64,000 nt of DNA from Odobenus rosmarus divergens (taxonomy: Eukaryota > Chordata > Mammalia > Carnivora > Odobenidae). Every line of letters begins with the position of its first letter. Position 1 is the first letter of the stretch. The notes beneath the pieces were generated by a model. The model had not been told where the DNA came from and ran no database searches. It was given only the letters and a program-made list of their open reading frames with translations. Where the stretch lies: the NCBI RefSeq assembly GCF_000321225.1, contig NW_004451660.1:65956-129955 (forward strand), written 5' to 3'. This document shows positions 1 through 12,324 of this stretch, one piece after another. The translations under genes were made by a program, and so were the position numbers.

Positions 1-1800
1 AAGTCCTTTGAAATGGTATTACTAGTCATGCACGATCAACGAAAAATTTCCCCAATCTTCCTTGACTACAGGCTAAAGTCTCTTAAGATAAATTACATTG
101 GCATTGTACTCATCTCCTTTTTACTTAAAAAAAAGTGTTTCCTCCCATGTAAACTTTAAGATAACTGTGGAAGATTTTTACAGGCATTGCAACTCACACT
201 GTAAATCAAACCATCAAACTCCAATCTCTTAAGTGAAGATTTTCATTTTAATCTGGGTCTCTTACTCATTGCTAAGAGTAATAATCTTTTGAGTAGTTCT
301 TAGTAACAGAAGACCCCTTCCTAAAACCTACACGACTATAACAATGTCCATCAGTGAATGATATCACCAATACATCCTTCGGAATGAGACCTACCAGAGG
401 AGGCTCATGGAGTCCTGAGCCTCAGAGTCTATAAGGAGGATTCTGGGCACAAAAGCCATGTCTCCCACTTTGGGCTAAAACGCCTCTCAGTGGATACTAA
501 TGGTGACCCCCCCTTCGGCCCCCGGTAATGGCCACTTGGGAAAGCAGGACACTCATCCTGAATCAAGAAAGAGTCTGGAAGCATAGGCCTTCAGGGAGCA
601 GAGCGACAGAGGGAAATCTGGCCTAAAGCAAAGGAATGACTATTATTCTGTTGGTGCTGGCAGTTTTTATACTGTCCTTAATGAGTTGAATAGTTCATAA
701 GGAAACTGGGAGTTAAAAGATACTGAAGACAGGTTACACATGAAAAGGATGGTTATGTGTGATGGAGTATAGGGACTCCTCTGTCAGGAAGAAGGGATGA
801 GGCAACACTGGTGGTGCTCCACGACATGGGACTCAGAAGCAGTGAACCCGGAGAAGGGATTTCAGACCTGTCTGTGTATCAGCATACCCCGGAAATCAAG
901 AATCTATTTATGTCACAAGCTTTTCTGATGACTTAGGTGCACAGCAGGTTCGGGTACCTGTGGGTTTTGCCTGTTGCCACAGAAGGAAATGTAGGCCTTC
1001 AGAGGGAGTGTCAGGCCAGACCCCAGCTGGAACCTGGGCTCTCTTGAATGGCTAAGAGGAGTCATGAGGGTTTGAAGACCCGTATGCCTAGAGATTGTGT
1101 CCTAGGCACTAAAGGGTGAACAGAATTTGGAGAAAACTATGGACTGGAAGCCTAAGATGGCTAAAACAAGTTAAGTTGGGATGAAGCCTCAAAATCTGCA
1201 TGGCAGGCATTGTTAAATAGTACAGTACGATTTAGTGATCTGCATTTTGGAAAAGAGGCATTTTCTCTGGAGGCTCTTGAAATGCTGTTAGCATAATTAG
1301 GATCAAATCATCTTTTTCCTGGGGCAGAATGAATTTGATGGAAGTAATAACTCTTACCTCACTTTAACGGCACTTAGGTTTTGGGTAGCCTCACCTTATT
1401 CCAGAGTAAGCCGTGCCTTATTCAGAAAGGTCTGCGCTCTTCCTACCCCAATCACTGTAGCCTGGCTGCGCACAGTTAGGAAACAGTGAGTAATTAGAAA
1501 GGAAGGGGAGTGGGCTGGGACTACATTTTGCAACCGCTGCTAATTTCTGGTATTTAGTTTCCATGGATGCTGCTGGTTTAAAGCTGTGGCCTGGCTCCCA
1601 GTTACAAGTTTCCCAGCTGTGATTAGAGAAGCTGTTGCCCTTAACTCTCAGGTGGTAATGAGCTTAGCTGGTAAGTGGAACAGACAGAGCACGGTAGAAA
1701 TGAAAAGCAGAATTTAAACGCTACGAAGTTATTTGGAGCTTGAGGTTTTCTCCATCTTTAACATTCTTATTCCTTAGTTATAGAAAAACTTCTTTAGAGA
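1..1800. other. unique sequence, no gene or clear repeat recognised
   Basis: I see no SINE, LINE or LTR signature and no convincing exon here. Base composition is ordinary mammalian. The part around 1,490-1,680 is somewhat less AT-rich and free of low-complexity sequence, but without alignment I cannot say whether it is conserved. Confidence 0.5.
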
Positions 1801-1814
1801 CAGGTACTACCAGG

Positions 1815-1886
1815 TTGTGTGTATATGATATATACGTATATGTATATATACCATATGTATGTATATATGTATACACACACATATAT
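1815..1886. repeat. AT/GT-rich microsatellite
   Basis: Irregular alternation of TATA, GTAT and CACA units. It lies just before an old L1-like relic and opens a spurious 104-codon minus-strand frame made almost entirely of Tyr, Ile, Cys and Val codons. Confidence 0.8.
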
Positions 1887-1924
1887 AAAATGAATGACAT
1901 GTGAGATCAGACAGTCATGGTAAA

Positions 1925-2300
1925 AAAAATTCAAACAGTTAAGAAAGGTATAAGATGAAAAATAAAAAGCTTCCATCCGCATTCCATGCTGTGGCTTCAC
2001 TCCTCCACAGGTAACCATAGGAACAGTTCTTTCTGTACATTTCTCAGCTAGTATGCATATGCATAGGTACATGTAAATGTATATATAAATATGCACACAA
2101 ACATACACCTTACGGAGTACGAGTTAGATTACATCAGTACAAATAGCTCTATTTTGTCATTCTGATAGCTATAAAGTGTTGTAATACGTAGATCCTTGCT
2201 TATTTCACCAATTCATACTCATGAACATTTTTATGTTTCATTTTATGTTTATTATTACAGAAAGGGCTGTACTAAACCTCTGTGAATAGATATCTTTACA
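1925..2300 (-). repeat. old L1-like 3' relic (antisense)
   Basis: The order of features resembles the antisense 3' end of old mammalian L1s: a stretch like AAAGGTATAAGATGAAAA, then an AT-rich stretch with TGTATATATA, then a TTGCTTATTTCACC-like segment and a degraded 'ctgtactaaacctctgtgaata' end. It is highly diverged; family and ends are uncertain. Confidence 0.4.
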
Positions 2301-2642
2301 GTAAAGTGTAAAAATCATATTTTGAAATGGGTCACGGATAAAAATAGTTATTTTGAAGTGCAAATTTGACACCGGTGAAAATACTAAGATAAATGAGAAG
2401 GAACAATCTGAAACACTGAAAGACTATCACAGACATGAAACTTAATGCCCAGATGCTTCCAGTCAGGAATAAACAGCAGCGAATCGCAACTGTATGGGAT
2501 ACCCTTAGTTTCTTATTTCAAACACAATTTTTAATTTGGTGATGTAAATGAGTTTACATTTATTTTAGCATCTGGCTCATAAAAAAGCATGAAGCCATGC
2601 TCCATGAAACCATCATTCTTCATTGGCATTTTAAAACCGAGC

Positions 2643-2668
2643 TTTTTTTTTTTTTTTTTTTTTTTTTT
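2643..2668. repeat. poly(T) tract, 26 nt
   Basis: An uninterrupted T homopolymer of 26. No SINE or LINE body is visible on either side, so it could be the tail of a heavily truncated minus-strand retroposon or a simple expansion. Confidence 0.9.
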
Positions 2669-2669
2669 G

Positions 2670-3486
2670 CAATTTTAAAAAGAAAACTCTGGCCAGTGGA
2701 GGAAAAAAAAACGCAAACAAAAAAGTTCATTTTGGAAGCAGAATTTTGGAAGGTGATGCTTCTTTTAAGAGAAAATAGTTGAAAACTTGGATTGTAAATA
2801 TGCTAGAATCTGTTTTGAGCCAAAAGGAGGTCAGCGAGCTGTAAAAAATGTGCCTTTGTTTATCGACACTAACAAGGGACATCTTTTAAGGTGCTCAAAA
2901 ACATTGTAGAACAACCGGTTGTTAGGTTCAGGTTACTTCTATTATTTATCCTATAGTTTTACTAAGCTTACATAAAGGACTGTATCAAACCTCTAGATGA
3001 GTTGATGTTTGTCTTTGATTCTCAGTATTTAAAACGTGGGCCCTGTGAAGACCTCTGAACAATTGTTTAATGGAAAATAGTTGCTGAGGAATTTTTCAAG
3101 AAAGCATTTTTTAGTGAGTGTGAAATTGATTGGAAAAGTAACCGGAAGGATATATACACTGAAGGGTCACATCACAGAACACAGAGCTGAAGTATGGTAG
3201 CCTTCAATGGGGCTACTTTTCACCCCCAATTCCCTGGCTGCTGCATCATTCACAAAGGACACTGTCTCCAAGAGTTCACCTTTTTCATTTTTTTTTTAAG
3301 GAGCTTAACACGGTGGTGAAAATCATAAATTTTGTAAACAACAGTGGTTGAAATTTCCATTTTTTAGACATACTTGTATCAAAATGGGAAGACCTTAAAA
3401 ATCTCTTTATTGCATGTATATATGAAATGTAGTGCAGGGAAGAATTTTCCAACTCTATGCAGAATTGTTACTTGTCATCATGGAGA
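2670..3486. other. no feature recognised
   Basis: AT-rich unique DNA. No repeat signature or exon-like frame is visible. Confidence 0.5.
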
Positions 3487-3489
3487 CAA

Positions 3490-3510
3490 ACAACAAACAA
3501 ACAAACAAAA
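3490..3510. repeat. (CAAA)n microsatellite
   Basis: About five CAAA units in unique DNA shortly before an LTR-like relic. Confidence 0.8.
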
Positions 3511-3569
3511 CATGACCGTGGCAGAGACCGGCTAGTCATTCACCAAATGTGTATTCCTTTCCTTCTAGG

Positions 3570-3945
3570 CAGACAGCCAAGTAACATTTCCTGCCTCCCT
3601 TGCAGTTAAGTTAGCCATATGACTGAGTTCTGGCCAATGGTGGGTGGGCAAAAATGATAAATCAAACTTCCAGGCCTGACCCGTTAATTCTGTTCCTCTT
3701 CCCTAAAAAACTCACTCATTTCTCTAATGTCCAGTCTGGATTTCAATACCCATGGTGACTTTGGCCACTTGTTGAACGTGACAGGGTTCCTAAATGATTG
3801 CATGGAACAGAACCCTCCATCAACAATCTGTGCCACCAATGGACTTCATTTCATGTGATCCAAAAATAAACTTCTATTATATTAAGCTCTTAAGATTTTC
3901 TTTTTCCCCTTCATTAGAACAGCTGTCATTATCTTAACCAACACA
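3570..3945 (+). repeat. old LTR-like relic, 3' part
   Basis: It contains the sequence order of a widespread old mammalian LTR-type repeat: 'ccatatgactgagttctggccaatg' near the start, and at the end an AATAAACTTCTATTATATTAAG block (polyadenylation-type AATAAA followed by the 'ttaagcca' region), closing on ...TTAACCAACACA. I do not assign the family. The first half is much diverged. Confidence 0.5.
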
Positions 3946-6361
3946 GAAAGAGTAGAAAGCCAGATGAATTCCCCCCAACCCAATTGAGCCCCTTATCGAC
4001 AACTGGAAGGCAAAGTTATGAATATTTTTATTTTTCATAATAAGATCACTATAGTAAGAATAGATATTGAGTGTTGCATACAGAGTTCACAGGGATTATG
4101 AGTTGTTTGGGATTCTTACTTGACTGACAAATTCAAAATTACACCATTGGTTGTAAATATAGAACTCTTCCAGTCATCTTTTTCTTGACGATAAAGCCCT
4201 TTTATTCTTCCCTGAGACAATAAGGAAGACTAACCTGTGTATCAGAGACCATTCACATCCATCACTGGACACAGGTGACTTGACCTCTTAAAAGAGGATG
4301 AACTTATAAAAACGTCCACCAATAACCTGAAAAATCTTGCTCTTTTCTACCTCGTGGCATCATGTTGGGTATCTATGTTTAGAAGTCTTCCTGGCCGAGC
4401 TCAAAACAATTGAAAAACAAAACCAATCCCTTGCTATTTGTACCTTCATAGTTCTACAAATGTCTGTTGAATCAAAATATCATGACAACTCATCAGAGAA
4501 GCCCTGAAATGTGTCAACCCAATTTTGTTTTTAAATCCAGAGATTCAATGTAACTAGATCTCGGTCATTAACTAATGCAACAATAAGCTTCCAATGGTAG
4601 ATTATTTTCAAAATAGTTTTGGCACTGAAATAAGCATAAAGAACCTAAACTGGCTCCACCGTTAGGTGTGCTGGTCTTTGAAAGTTCAAGAGATACAGCC
4701 ATAAGTATCTTTAGCAGGATAAGTTATTATGCACATAGTTCAACTTTTAATTTTTTCATAACATTAAGTGCTTTATGCAAAACAGCTGAATGATATTAAA
4801 ATATATTTTGCTGAAAATTTACAGTTTTCCTGTTCATATAATTTGAGGAGATAATCTGTCGTGATTTCACTCTAATTAAATTTTTGTTTTTATGAGTGGG
4901 AGTTGTGAGACTTGATTAGGCTATTTTAGTAGCTAAAAAATTAGTAATTCCTTCCTTGTTTGTGCTAAAGCATTGTTAACAGGTAAGTAAAATACAGATT
5001 ATGGGACAGCAACAATATTCACTGCAGAAAGGAAATTCCTATTCACTGATTAGGCTCAATTATATGCAGGGGATTCCACCTACTCTAATGAGAAATATGT
5101 TTTCATAATTTTGCTTACGGCACACTCAACTAAAGATGTAAAATTAGAAATGCAAATTATCTAAAAAGCAAGTGTATAAAAATGAGGTTTCAGTAAGGGC
5201 TTCATACAAATTTTATTTCATGGTTTGTATTTTTCATGAAAGGCTCTGCACCACAATTACATTAGGGACTATAATTTTCAACTTAACTCTGGCTTCTAGG
5301 TCCTATTAGGTCTACTGCATATTGCATCTAACCCTTGCTTTTATTTCTACCTAAAATTGTATTCTGGGAATGGTAACAATTGAAAAATTATAGTGATTTG
5401 AGTGAGGAGTTGTAATCTAGATCTATTTTATTATTTTCGAGCACTTAACATATTCTATTATCATTAAGTTATAAGCACTGATGCCACCATCATCATTCTT
5501 CAAGATTGTCAATGAGTTAATATAAAATTCTGAATCAGTACCAATAAAGGCTTTAACTACATTGGATAGAATTCAATGCCTAATGGAACCTTCTACTCCC
5601 CCCCACAAAGTTATTGCTGGTTTTCACCCTCTAATCACCTTCATTAAGAGAAATTGGATCTGATCAAAACCTCTGGAGTGGAGAAAGCAGAACATCAGGC
5701 AAAACGAACCCACAGTGCAAGAGGTTCTATGAACCAGAGATTAAAATGATTGCTGAGTGCTTGTTGCCAGTCGGCATGCATAGGTAAATCAATTACGGTG
5801 TTTTAGGAAGAAATAGCAACATCCAAAACTTTGAGGAAAAATCTTCCCATGTTTTTGCTTTTGTTGGCAATGTACAAAATGGTTTTTGCTGTGAGCCACT
5901 TAGTTAAATCTGTAACTGAGCTTATCTCTTTTGGACAGTTTATTACCTAAATCAAGAGGCTGCAATTGCTTTACATGCCTAATTTTTCACGCAAAAATTT
6001 TATTTAGAACTCTATGACAATGTAACTATTATTTCTTTAACACTTGCTTAATATTGAATGCAACCAATGAATCACTAAATTCTACCTCTGAAACTAATAA
6101 TACAGTATATGTTAATTACATTGACTTTAAATAAAAAACTTGCTTAATACAGAATGTCACCATCCATCCTTAATGATATAAAAATCAATCTTTTAAAATG
6201 CTAATAAGAGTAATTTAAAACAAATATTCCTTGTAAAAAATCATCTCCCCTAAATTAAAATATTTCACAAATCATTTGGCATTGTGCTATCTGTTGTGAA
6301 TGCTTGACTTTTGATTGTTACATGTCACAATTTTTTCCAGTGGTTATGCATGCATTTAGCA
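3946..6361. other. long AT-rich stretch without recognisable repeats
   Basis: About 2.4 kb with no SINE, L1, L2 or LTR signature, which is long for this window. It is rich in ATTA/TAAT words (for example around 4,860-5,200 and 6,010-6,130). I see no splice-flanked open frame. It could hold old conserved non-coding elements, but the sequence alone does not show this. Confidence 0.45.
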
Positions 6362-7540
6362 CTTTAGATATTTATTGAGTTACTTCTATGTGCCAGGCAC
6401 TGCTCTTGGTGCTTGGGATATGTAAGAGAACAAAGCAAAACCTTCAGCTCCCATGGGACTTTTGTCCTCCTGCAGGGTGATAGAGAATGGGCAAAAATGA
6501 TACAGTGTGTTCAAAGGTGATTAGATATATGGGAAAAGGAAAAAAAAGTAGAAGCCAGGAACGCCAGCAGTCGGGTGAGTCTGGTGAGTCCGCAATTTTA
6601 AATAGGGGGTCAAAACAGGGTACACAGAAATGGTGACATTTGAGCAAAGGCCTGAAGGAGGCAGGGGTGTTAGCCAGGTAGATGTGTTACAGTGGAGCAT
6701 TGCAGAGGAGGGCAAGCACAAATTCTCAAGAAGGGAGAGTATGTGGTGATGTTAGAAGAACAGAAAGGAGGCCCAGGGGCTGGTATGGAGTGAGGTGGTC
6801 AGACAGGGGCAGCTGTGTGGTCATACAGGGCATGGAGAACTCAGCTGGGTAGGACTGTATGGGCCACTGTAAGAACTGCTGCTCACAATGGATAATCTGG
6901 AGCTTCTGAATGGTTGAGTTGTGAAAAGTTCCTCATGCTACAGTAGTAGCCATAGAGGAAGCGAGAAGTGGTCAGATTATGAATTGGTTTAAAGTCAGAG
7001 CCATCGGAATTCCCTGACACGGCGGATGTGAACAGTGAGAGGGAAAAAAGGTCAAGAATGATTCCGAAGTTTTTGGTCTGAGTAACTGAGGAAGGGAGCT
7101 ACTATTCCGGAGGTAGAGGAGGCTGTGGTGGTACAGATCTGTAGGGAAAGATCAGGACTTGGTTGTAAAGATGTGGGGTTTGGGGTGTCTATCCCAGTGG
7201 AGAGGGTAGGCGGTCAGATATGTGACTTTAGAGAAATGCCTGGGCTGGGTATATACACTTAGAGCCACTGGCATATAGACGGGATGAGAGCATGCCTGGA
7301 AGGAGAGCAGAGAAGAGCCGGCGCTTTGCAATGTTAGGAGGTAAGAGGAATAGGAGTAACCAGCAGAGCGAAGTGAGAGAGAGTGACCAGAGAGGTAGGA
7401 GAGAGACCCAGGTGTGAGGTGTCATGGAAGCCAGGGGAAAAGGAATATCACAGAAGGGGGTGAGCGCTATTCTCAGGCCACAGGAGACGAGGATGGTGCC
7501 CGGTCATTAAAATCAAGAACATGGAGGTCAGTGGAAATCA
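6362..7540 (-). repeat. LINE L2, antisense, 3' part
   Basis: Reading the minus strand gives the typical L2 3' series. The reverse complement of 'tttattgagttacttctatgtgccaggcactgctcttgg' is the L2 terminal block ('cctggcacatagtaggtgctcaataa' type). Then come the complements of 'gtgacatttgagc..aggcctgaagg' (L2 'caaatgtcacc' block) and, near 7,510-7,540, 'aacatggaggtcagtgg'. At about 1.2 kb this is the longest L2 fragment in the window. Small purine-rich frames inside it are chance. Confidence 0.75.
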
Positions 7541-9108
7541 CATATTATGTATGGCGTGACACACATTCTACATCATATATTCCATACAGAAAATAAACTA
7601 AAAGGGAATAAAAATAGACTTTGCCTCTAATGGATAGAATAACCTTGAATTGGGCATTAAATAGGTAGAACACTACTCTTGTCAATCATGAGACCAGGCA
7701 TTATTTTTAATATCCTTGAGCCTTTCTGAGAAATGCGTTTCTACCAGATTCCTGCAATTAGATGAGTGGCTGACCATATTTCTTGAAAATCAGGGGTGTC
7801 AACTTTAGGAAGGGCAGGGATGGTTATTGTCCAAGCTTTCAATCCTATAATCCATCTTGTTTATTTAAATAAAATGAGTAATCTCACCAAAGTTGCAGAG
7901 TACAACGTGATTGAGTGCACTATGCAGTAGTTAATTAGAAAATGTTAGTTAAGCTTCCTCAATTTAATCTTGCACCCAAGAAATGTCTTCACACACACAA
8001 GCAAGTTCTAGAGCTCAAGCATAAAACATGCATTCTGATGCAGGTCATACCCCGTGTTCCGATATTATGGCAGAAGAATGATTCACATTTTGAATTCATA
8101 GAAGGCTATATAGCAAGAGGCTGAAATTTCCTTTTCCCATTGACAAATGGTATTCAAAAAGCTGCTTTGGTCTAATCTGAAATGGAACACTAGCCTTAAG
8201 GGAACTTGTTGTAAAGTTGTCGAACACGGGGGTCCGTAGGGCTCCTCCATGGGTACATGGAGAGCAGAGGAGGCAGAGAACAAACGCAGTCTGAAATAAT
8301 GGCAGGACAGAAAGGGATGGAGAGCAAGTCCACTACAAGGATTTTTATGCTTTTTTTAATGGCCAAATGTACTACCCTCTCCCTGTTAAAAATGTAATAA
8401 AATTTTTCTTTTGGGTCTGGACTTTATATGTCAAGTTTCTGCCTGCACCTAATTTTTATGACTGAATTGCAAAGCCCTGAAAGCAAGCATTTTGGCTGAA
8501 AACGCCGACAGCTCCAGAGCTAGAGGAGTGCTAATGATAAGAACGTGAACATAAGGCTGTGCTCGCTAGCCAATGAATTCGCCTGTCCTAATAGGATGAA
8601 CATTCTAAAACAAGGACCATAATCAGCTTCATTATATTAGGAAGACAAGGAACAGGAATGTAATGTTACAAGTTCAGCACATTAGGCTTCGACTTGCGTA
8701 TGTTTAGCAACATTTAGGAAGGCGATGACAGTCAGAGAAGAAGTACTTTGAAACACGAATAAATATGGGGCCCTACCTTACTGAAAATTTCATCTGACTT
8801 TTGTTCCAATATTTTAGCACTGCCCGTCGATGTAGTTGATTTGAAAGTACTGCGAAATGTTTCATGATTATTATTTCCCTCTCAGATCAGCAGATTCTAC
8901 TGCAGAATTGCTCACACACAAATCTCCACACCATGGTAGTTTCCTTCAGGATTTAGTGATTTCATTTTCTGAGGTAATGTAGGATAGTCCCATATGATCG
9001 TGACATATTCTGGAATCATGGTGTAAGTTTAAATTTATGTCACAGGATTAATATAATTTAATTTACATTAAAATTAATGTTTAAAACTGTGCTACGCATT
9101 CATGTAGA
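7541..9108. other. unique sequence, no gene recognised
   Basis: No repeat signature is visible. The part 8,440-8,770 has mixed composition with several ATTA words and an unusual number of CG dinucleotides for this AT-rich region (for example in 'aaaacgccgacagc' and 'cttcgacttgcg'). Confidence 0.45.
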
Positions 9109-9317
9109 CAGTGGTTAGCAACCTAGGGTCAGTGGGCTACCGTGGCTTGCTGCTTATTTTTTATCGGAGCCATGCCCATTCATTTACATATTACCTAGGT
9201 CTACTTTTGCAACACAAAGACAGACCTGAGTGGTTGTGAAAGACACTGATATGGGCTGTACAGCCTCAAATATTTGCTATCTGGTCTGTTACAGAAAATG
9301 TTTGTTGACACTTACTG
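9109..9317 (+). mobile_element. hAT-Charlie-type non-autonomous DNA element (relic)
   Basis: It starts CAGTGGTTAGCAA and ends on the complement of a CAGTAAGTGTCAACAAA terminus, giving degraded terminal inverted repeats. The inside matches a common old mammalian hAT-type element: 'gagccatgcccattcatttacatatt' in the middle and 'caaatatttgctatctggtctgttacagaaaatgtttg' near the end. No transposase remains. The 8-bp target duplication is no longer clear. Confidence 0.6.
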
Positions 9318-9344
9318 TAGATTATTCTCTTCTCAACCCTTGAT

Positions 9345-9495
9345 GTTAGTACTAGTCTTATCCCAGTTTGTGGAAGAAGAGTAACTGAAGCTCAGGGGAA
9401 TTAAATAAATGGCCTGAGATTATAAGACAGAAAAATAACAGACCCAAAATTTGAATGCAGGACTAGTTCCCAAACTTATGATCCTAACTACAGCA
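9345..9495 (-). repeat. MIR, antisense
   Basis: The plus strand shows the antisense MIR order: 'cttatcccagtttgtgg' (from 'tatcccattttacag'), 'gaagagtaactgaagctcagggg', 'gacccaaaatttgaatgcagg', then 'gatcctaactaca'. Diverged but recognisable. Confidence 0.65.
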
Positions 9496-11372
9496 TGCAA
9501 TGTCTCCCAAAAATGTCTGAAGGTCATCATGTTAGCAGAAGTAATGTGAGTGTCACAGTGTAGAGAAAACTTGTGTTCAGAAAAACAGAATGATTGTAGA
9601 TATACTTAGTAATTATTCATTATAATTTCATTATTTCATTATTCAGCTTCAAGGAAATGCGATGGATATAGACACTATTTCTTGGTAAGCAACTTCAACT
9701 GCTCATAGAAAAAACTAAGTCCACCTGCCATCAATGCTATATAAATGGAACTATCTAGCATCAGTTCTACTACATATATGATGTATTAGTAGAGCACATA
9801 TAACTTTTGCAAGGGTTCCCCTCTATGGAATCACTCATCTCTCACAGTATAGAGTATGGAGGTATTTCAGAGCTGGGATCCCCAAGGTTCAGATTACTTT
9901 ACCGAGTCACCAAGCAGCTGGTGCCACAGTAAATATTTGGACCCAGATCTCTTCCTGCCCAATCACTGTTTTGCATATATAAAAAAGACTAAGTTATTCA
10001 AATGTTAAATTCTGATCAATAAATATTACTAAGTCGTTAATAACACGGACCAGCAATTTCGGGAGCTCAAGAATGAGACTGGAACAGAATCAAAGAGAAG
10101 GACGCAGGCAAGGGTTTTAGCCAAAGGCAAAGCAACTGCTCCAAGTCTTATTATGGTGAAATCAGTGCTCTTTTTTCTTCTCAAAGCCCAACCTCTGTCT
10201 TGATAGAGCGGAATTCCCAGAAAATTCTTTCCTTAGCCCTCCGCTGATGACTCCAAACTTAGGCAGCCTCCCTGTGGCTCCACACATCCCCTATGACTTC
10301 TCTGTGGAAGTTCATCAACTCAGTGGCCTGGCTCCTGACAGCTTCTCCCAGTGGTCTGAGCCTAGTTGATGATCAGTTAACTCCCACTTTTGTTCTGCCT
10401 TAGGCTGTGGGCTGTCATGAGTATCCAACAACTGGAATTTTGGCAGCGCCTCAAGCAACCCTCCAAATTCACAGGTCACTGACCCTGGAGAATGTCACTG
10501 TGAGAAGAGGGGGAGCTCAGATGTGAGAAGAGCCAGAGGAAGGTGCAGGGGAACTCTTGGAGATGAAAGAAAGGAAGATTACCTTTCACAGGAAAATAGA
10601 GGAAATTAAAACAGAACTCATGCAAGTATCTGGTTTTGAATGGTTGTTGACAAGCAGCTCTCAGCTCTGCCATTCACAATGACCCTGTTTGTGACCATGA
10701 TTCATACTGAAATGTTAGTCACACAGTTTTAATAGTAGTTTCCAGTATAAAATTAGCCTTTTTTAAAAGATAGTTTCCAAACAAGACAATAAAGCGTTTT
10801 TGTGATGTCTCTTTAAAAAAAACCTCTTTCAACAAAAAGAGACATGTGGTGCTCTTTTATGATTCTTTTCAGTGAAGTTTAAAAAAAAAAGAATCAGGCA
10901 CAGAATTTCCCATAAAAAGGGAAATTTAACGGAAAAAAAAAGTTGATTGAAAGCTTCAATTCATGCATAAAACTGCTAAATCAACTGATTTTACCAAGAA
11001 AGGAAATTTTTTATTCCAGTTAAAGCTTAACCTCTGACATAAAATGGAAACATGAAATATTTAGTTGTTGTCATAAAATGAACGGGTTCATTCACCTCTC
11101 ACTATCCACTTGAATTATCTCATTTTATTATTCTTGTTTAGTTTGAGTGGCATATTGCACATAGTTCTTTTAGAGATCATGCTTCATGGCCATTTCAAGG
11201 ATTTCTTCTCAAACATCTCAATGAAAAAACCCCCAAGACCTTGTGTTACTTTATATGCAAAACACAGGAAAGAACCTATCCTGGGATAAAAAGGAAGCAT
11301 TAATTATACAGGCTATTTAATTTTCTTTTGCTGAAATGCTACCATAGGAAAAGGTAGCTATATTCTGAAATG
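9496..11372. other. unique sequence, no gene recognised
   Basis: No repeat body is recognised. Short A-runs occur near 10,800-10,940. Stretch 10,240-10,400 is richer in C and T, without a convincing exon. Confidence 0.45.
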
Positions 11373-11384
11373 AAAGTGTAGAGC

Positions 11385-11565
11385 GGGGCGCCTGGCTGGC
11401 TCAGTCGGTTGGGTGTCTGCCTTCGGCTCAGGTCACGATCCTGGGGTCCTGGGATCAAGCCCCGCATCGGGCTCCCCGCTCAGCGTGGAGCCTGCTTCTC
11501 CCTCTCCCACTCCCCTTGCTTGTGCTCTCTCTCTGTCAAATAAATAAAATCTTAAAAAAAAAAAC
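11385..11565 (+). mobile_element. CAN SINE (SINEC)
   Basis: Complete element: tRNA-like head with A-box region (TGGCTCAGTCGGTT) and B-box region (GGGATCAAGCCCC), body 'cctgcttctccctctccc', (CT)n, and tail AAATAAATAAAATCTT then A11. Perfect 12-bp target-site duplication AAAGTGTAGAGC at 11373-11384 and 11566-11577. The intact duplication and low divergence indicate a fairly young insertion. Confidence 0.95.
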
Positions 11566-11577
11566 AAAGTGTAGAGC

Positions 11578-12320
11578 AAAAAGAAATGGCTACAAAGGTA
11601 TGCAATCGTTCACTTTTCTTTCACATGCACATCTGTTTGCACATGTGATATCCTAGCAGGCTTTCCTTTTTAAAGGCATTAGAGGATGAGTTCAGGGAAG
11701 GAAGAGAAATAGGGAGGGTACCTGTCTTTCCATCTGCTCTATTATGGAGTATGGGTAAAATATTGGTGAGTCGATGGAGTTTTGAAAACTTCCTTGTAGT
11801 AATAACTTAATTCTCTAAACTTATTGTAGGCATATTGATCATTCCAGCTTTGCAATTGAAAGGAATAAAGTGAGCTCTTCGAAGAGGCAAATTACACTAC
11901 ACAATGAAACTAAGAATGGTGTACTAATCTCATGTGCAAAGAGAGGCTCTTAGGCATGAAACTATTAATTTTACATATTTTTTTAACGCTTATGGCACTT
12001 GTCATCTTGGATTCCAAGCTTGGCATGAAGGAATATAACAACACTCATCATACACAAACAGTGTTAATCTTGCCAGAAAAATACTGCACAAAAATAGTCA
12101 TTAATGATTTGGGTCTTTGTAGTAACTAAAAGCTGTAAGAGAATGAGTTAAACAAAAGAAGCAACTTGGTCATTTCTAAATAAAAATAAACCTACTTCAC
12201 AATATTTCAAAAAGGATATAGCTATTTTCAGATAAATGTCTTCTCACTCTGAACTCCCTCCACGCAGATGATACCATTTCGGAGAATACCCTTCCACGCA
12301 TCTCTTTATGGTATAGATTC
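11578..12320. other. unique sequence, no gene recognised
   Basis: AT-rich DNA with no repeat signature I recognise. The short open frame at 11,932-12,129 shows no conserved features. Confidence 0.45.
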
Positions 12321-12324
12321 ATAC

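Noticed and set aside
1794..2108. 104-codon minus frame rich in Tyr/Ile/Cys
   Set aside because: It is the translation of the TA/TG microsatellite plus L1-like relic.
11385..11565. tRNA gene
   Set aside because: The A and B box-like words belong to the tRNA-derived head of the SINE; there is no complete cloverleaf.
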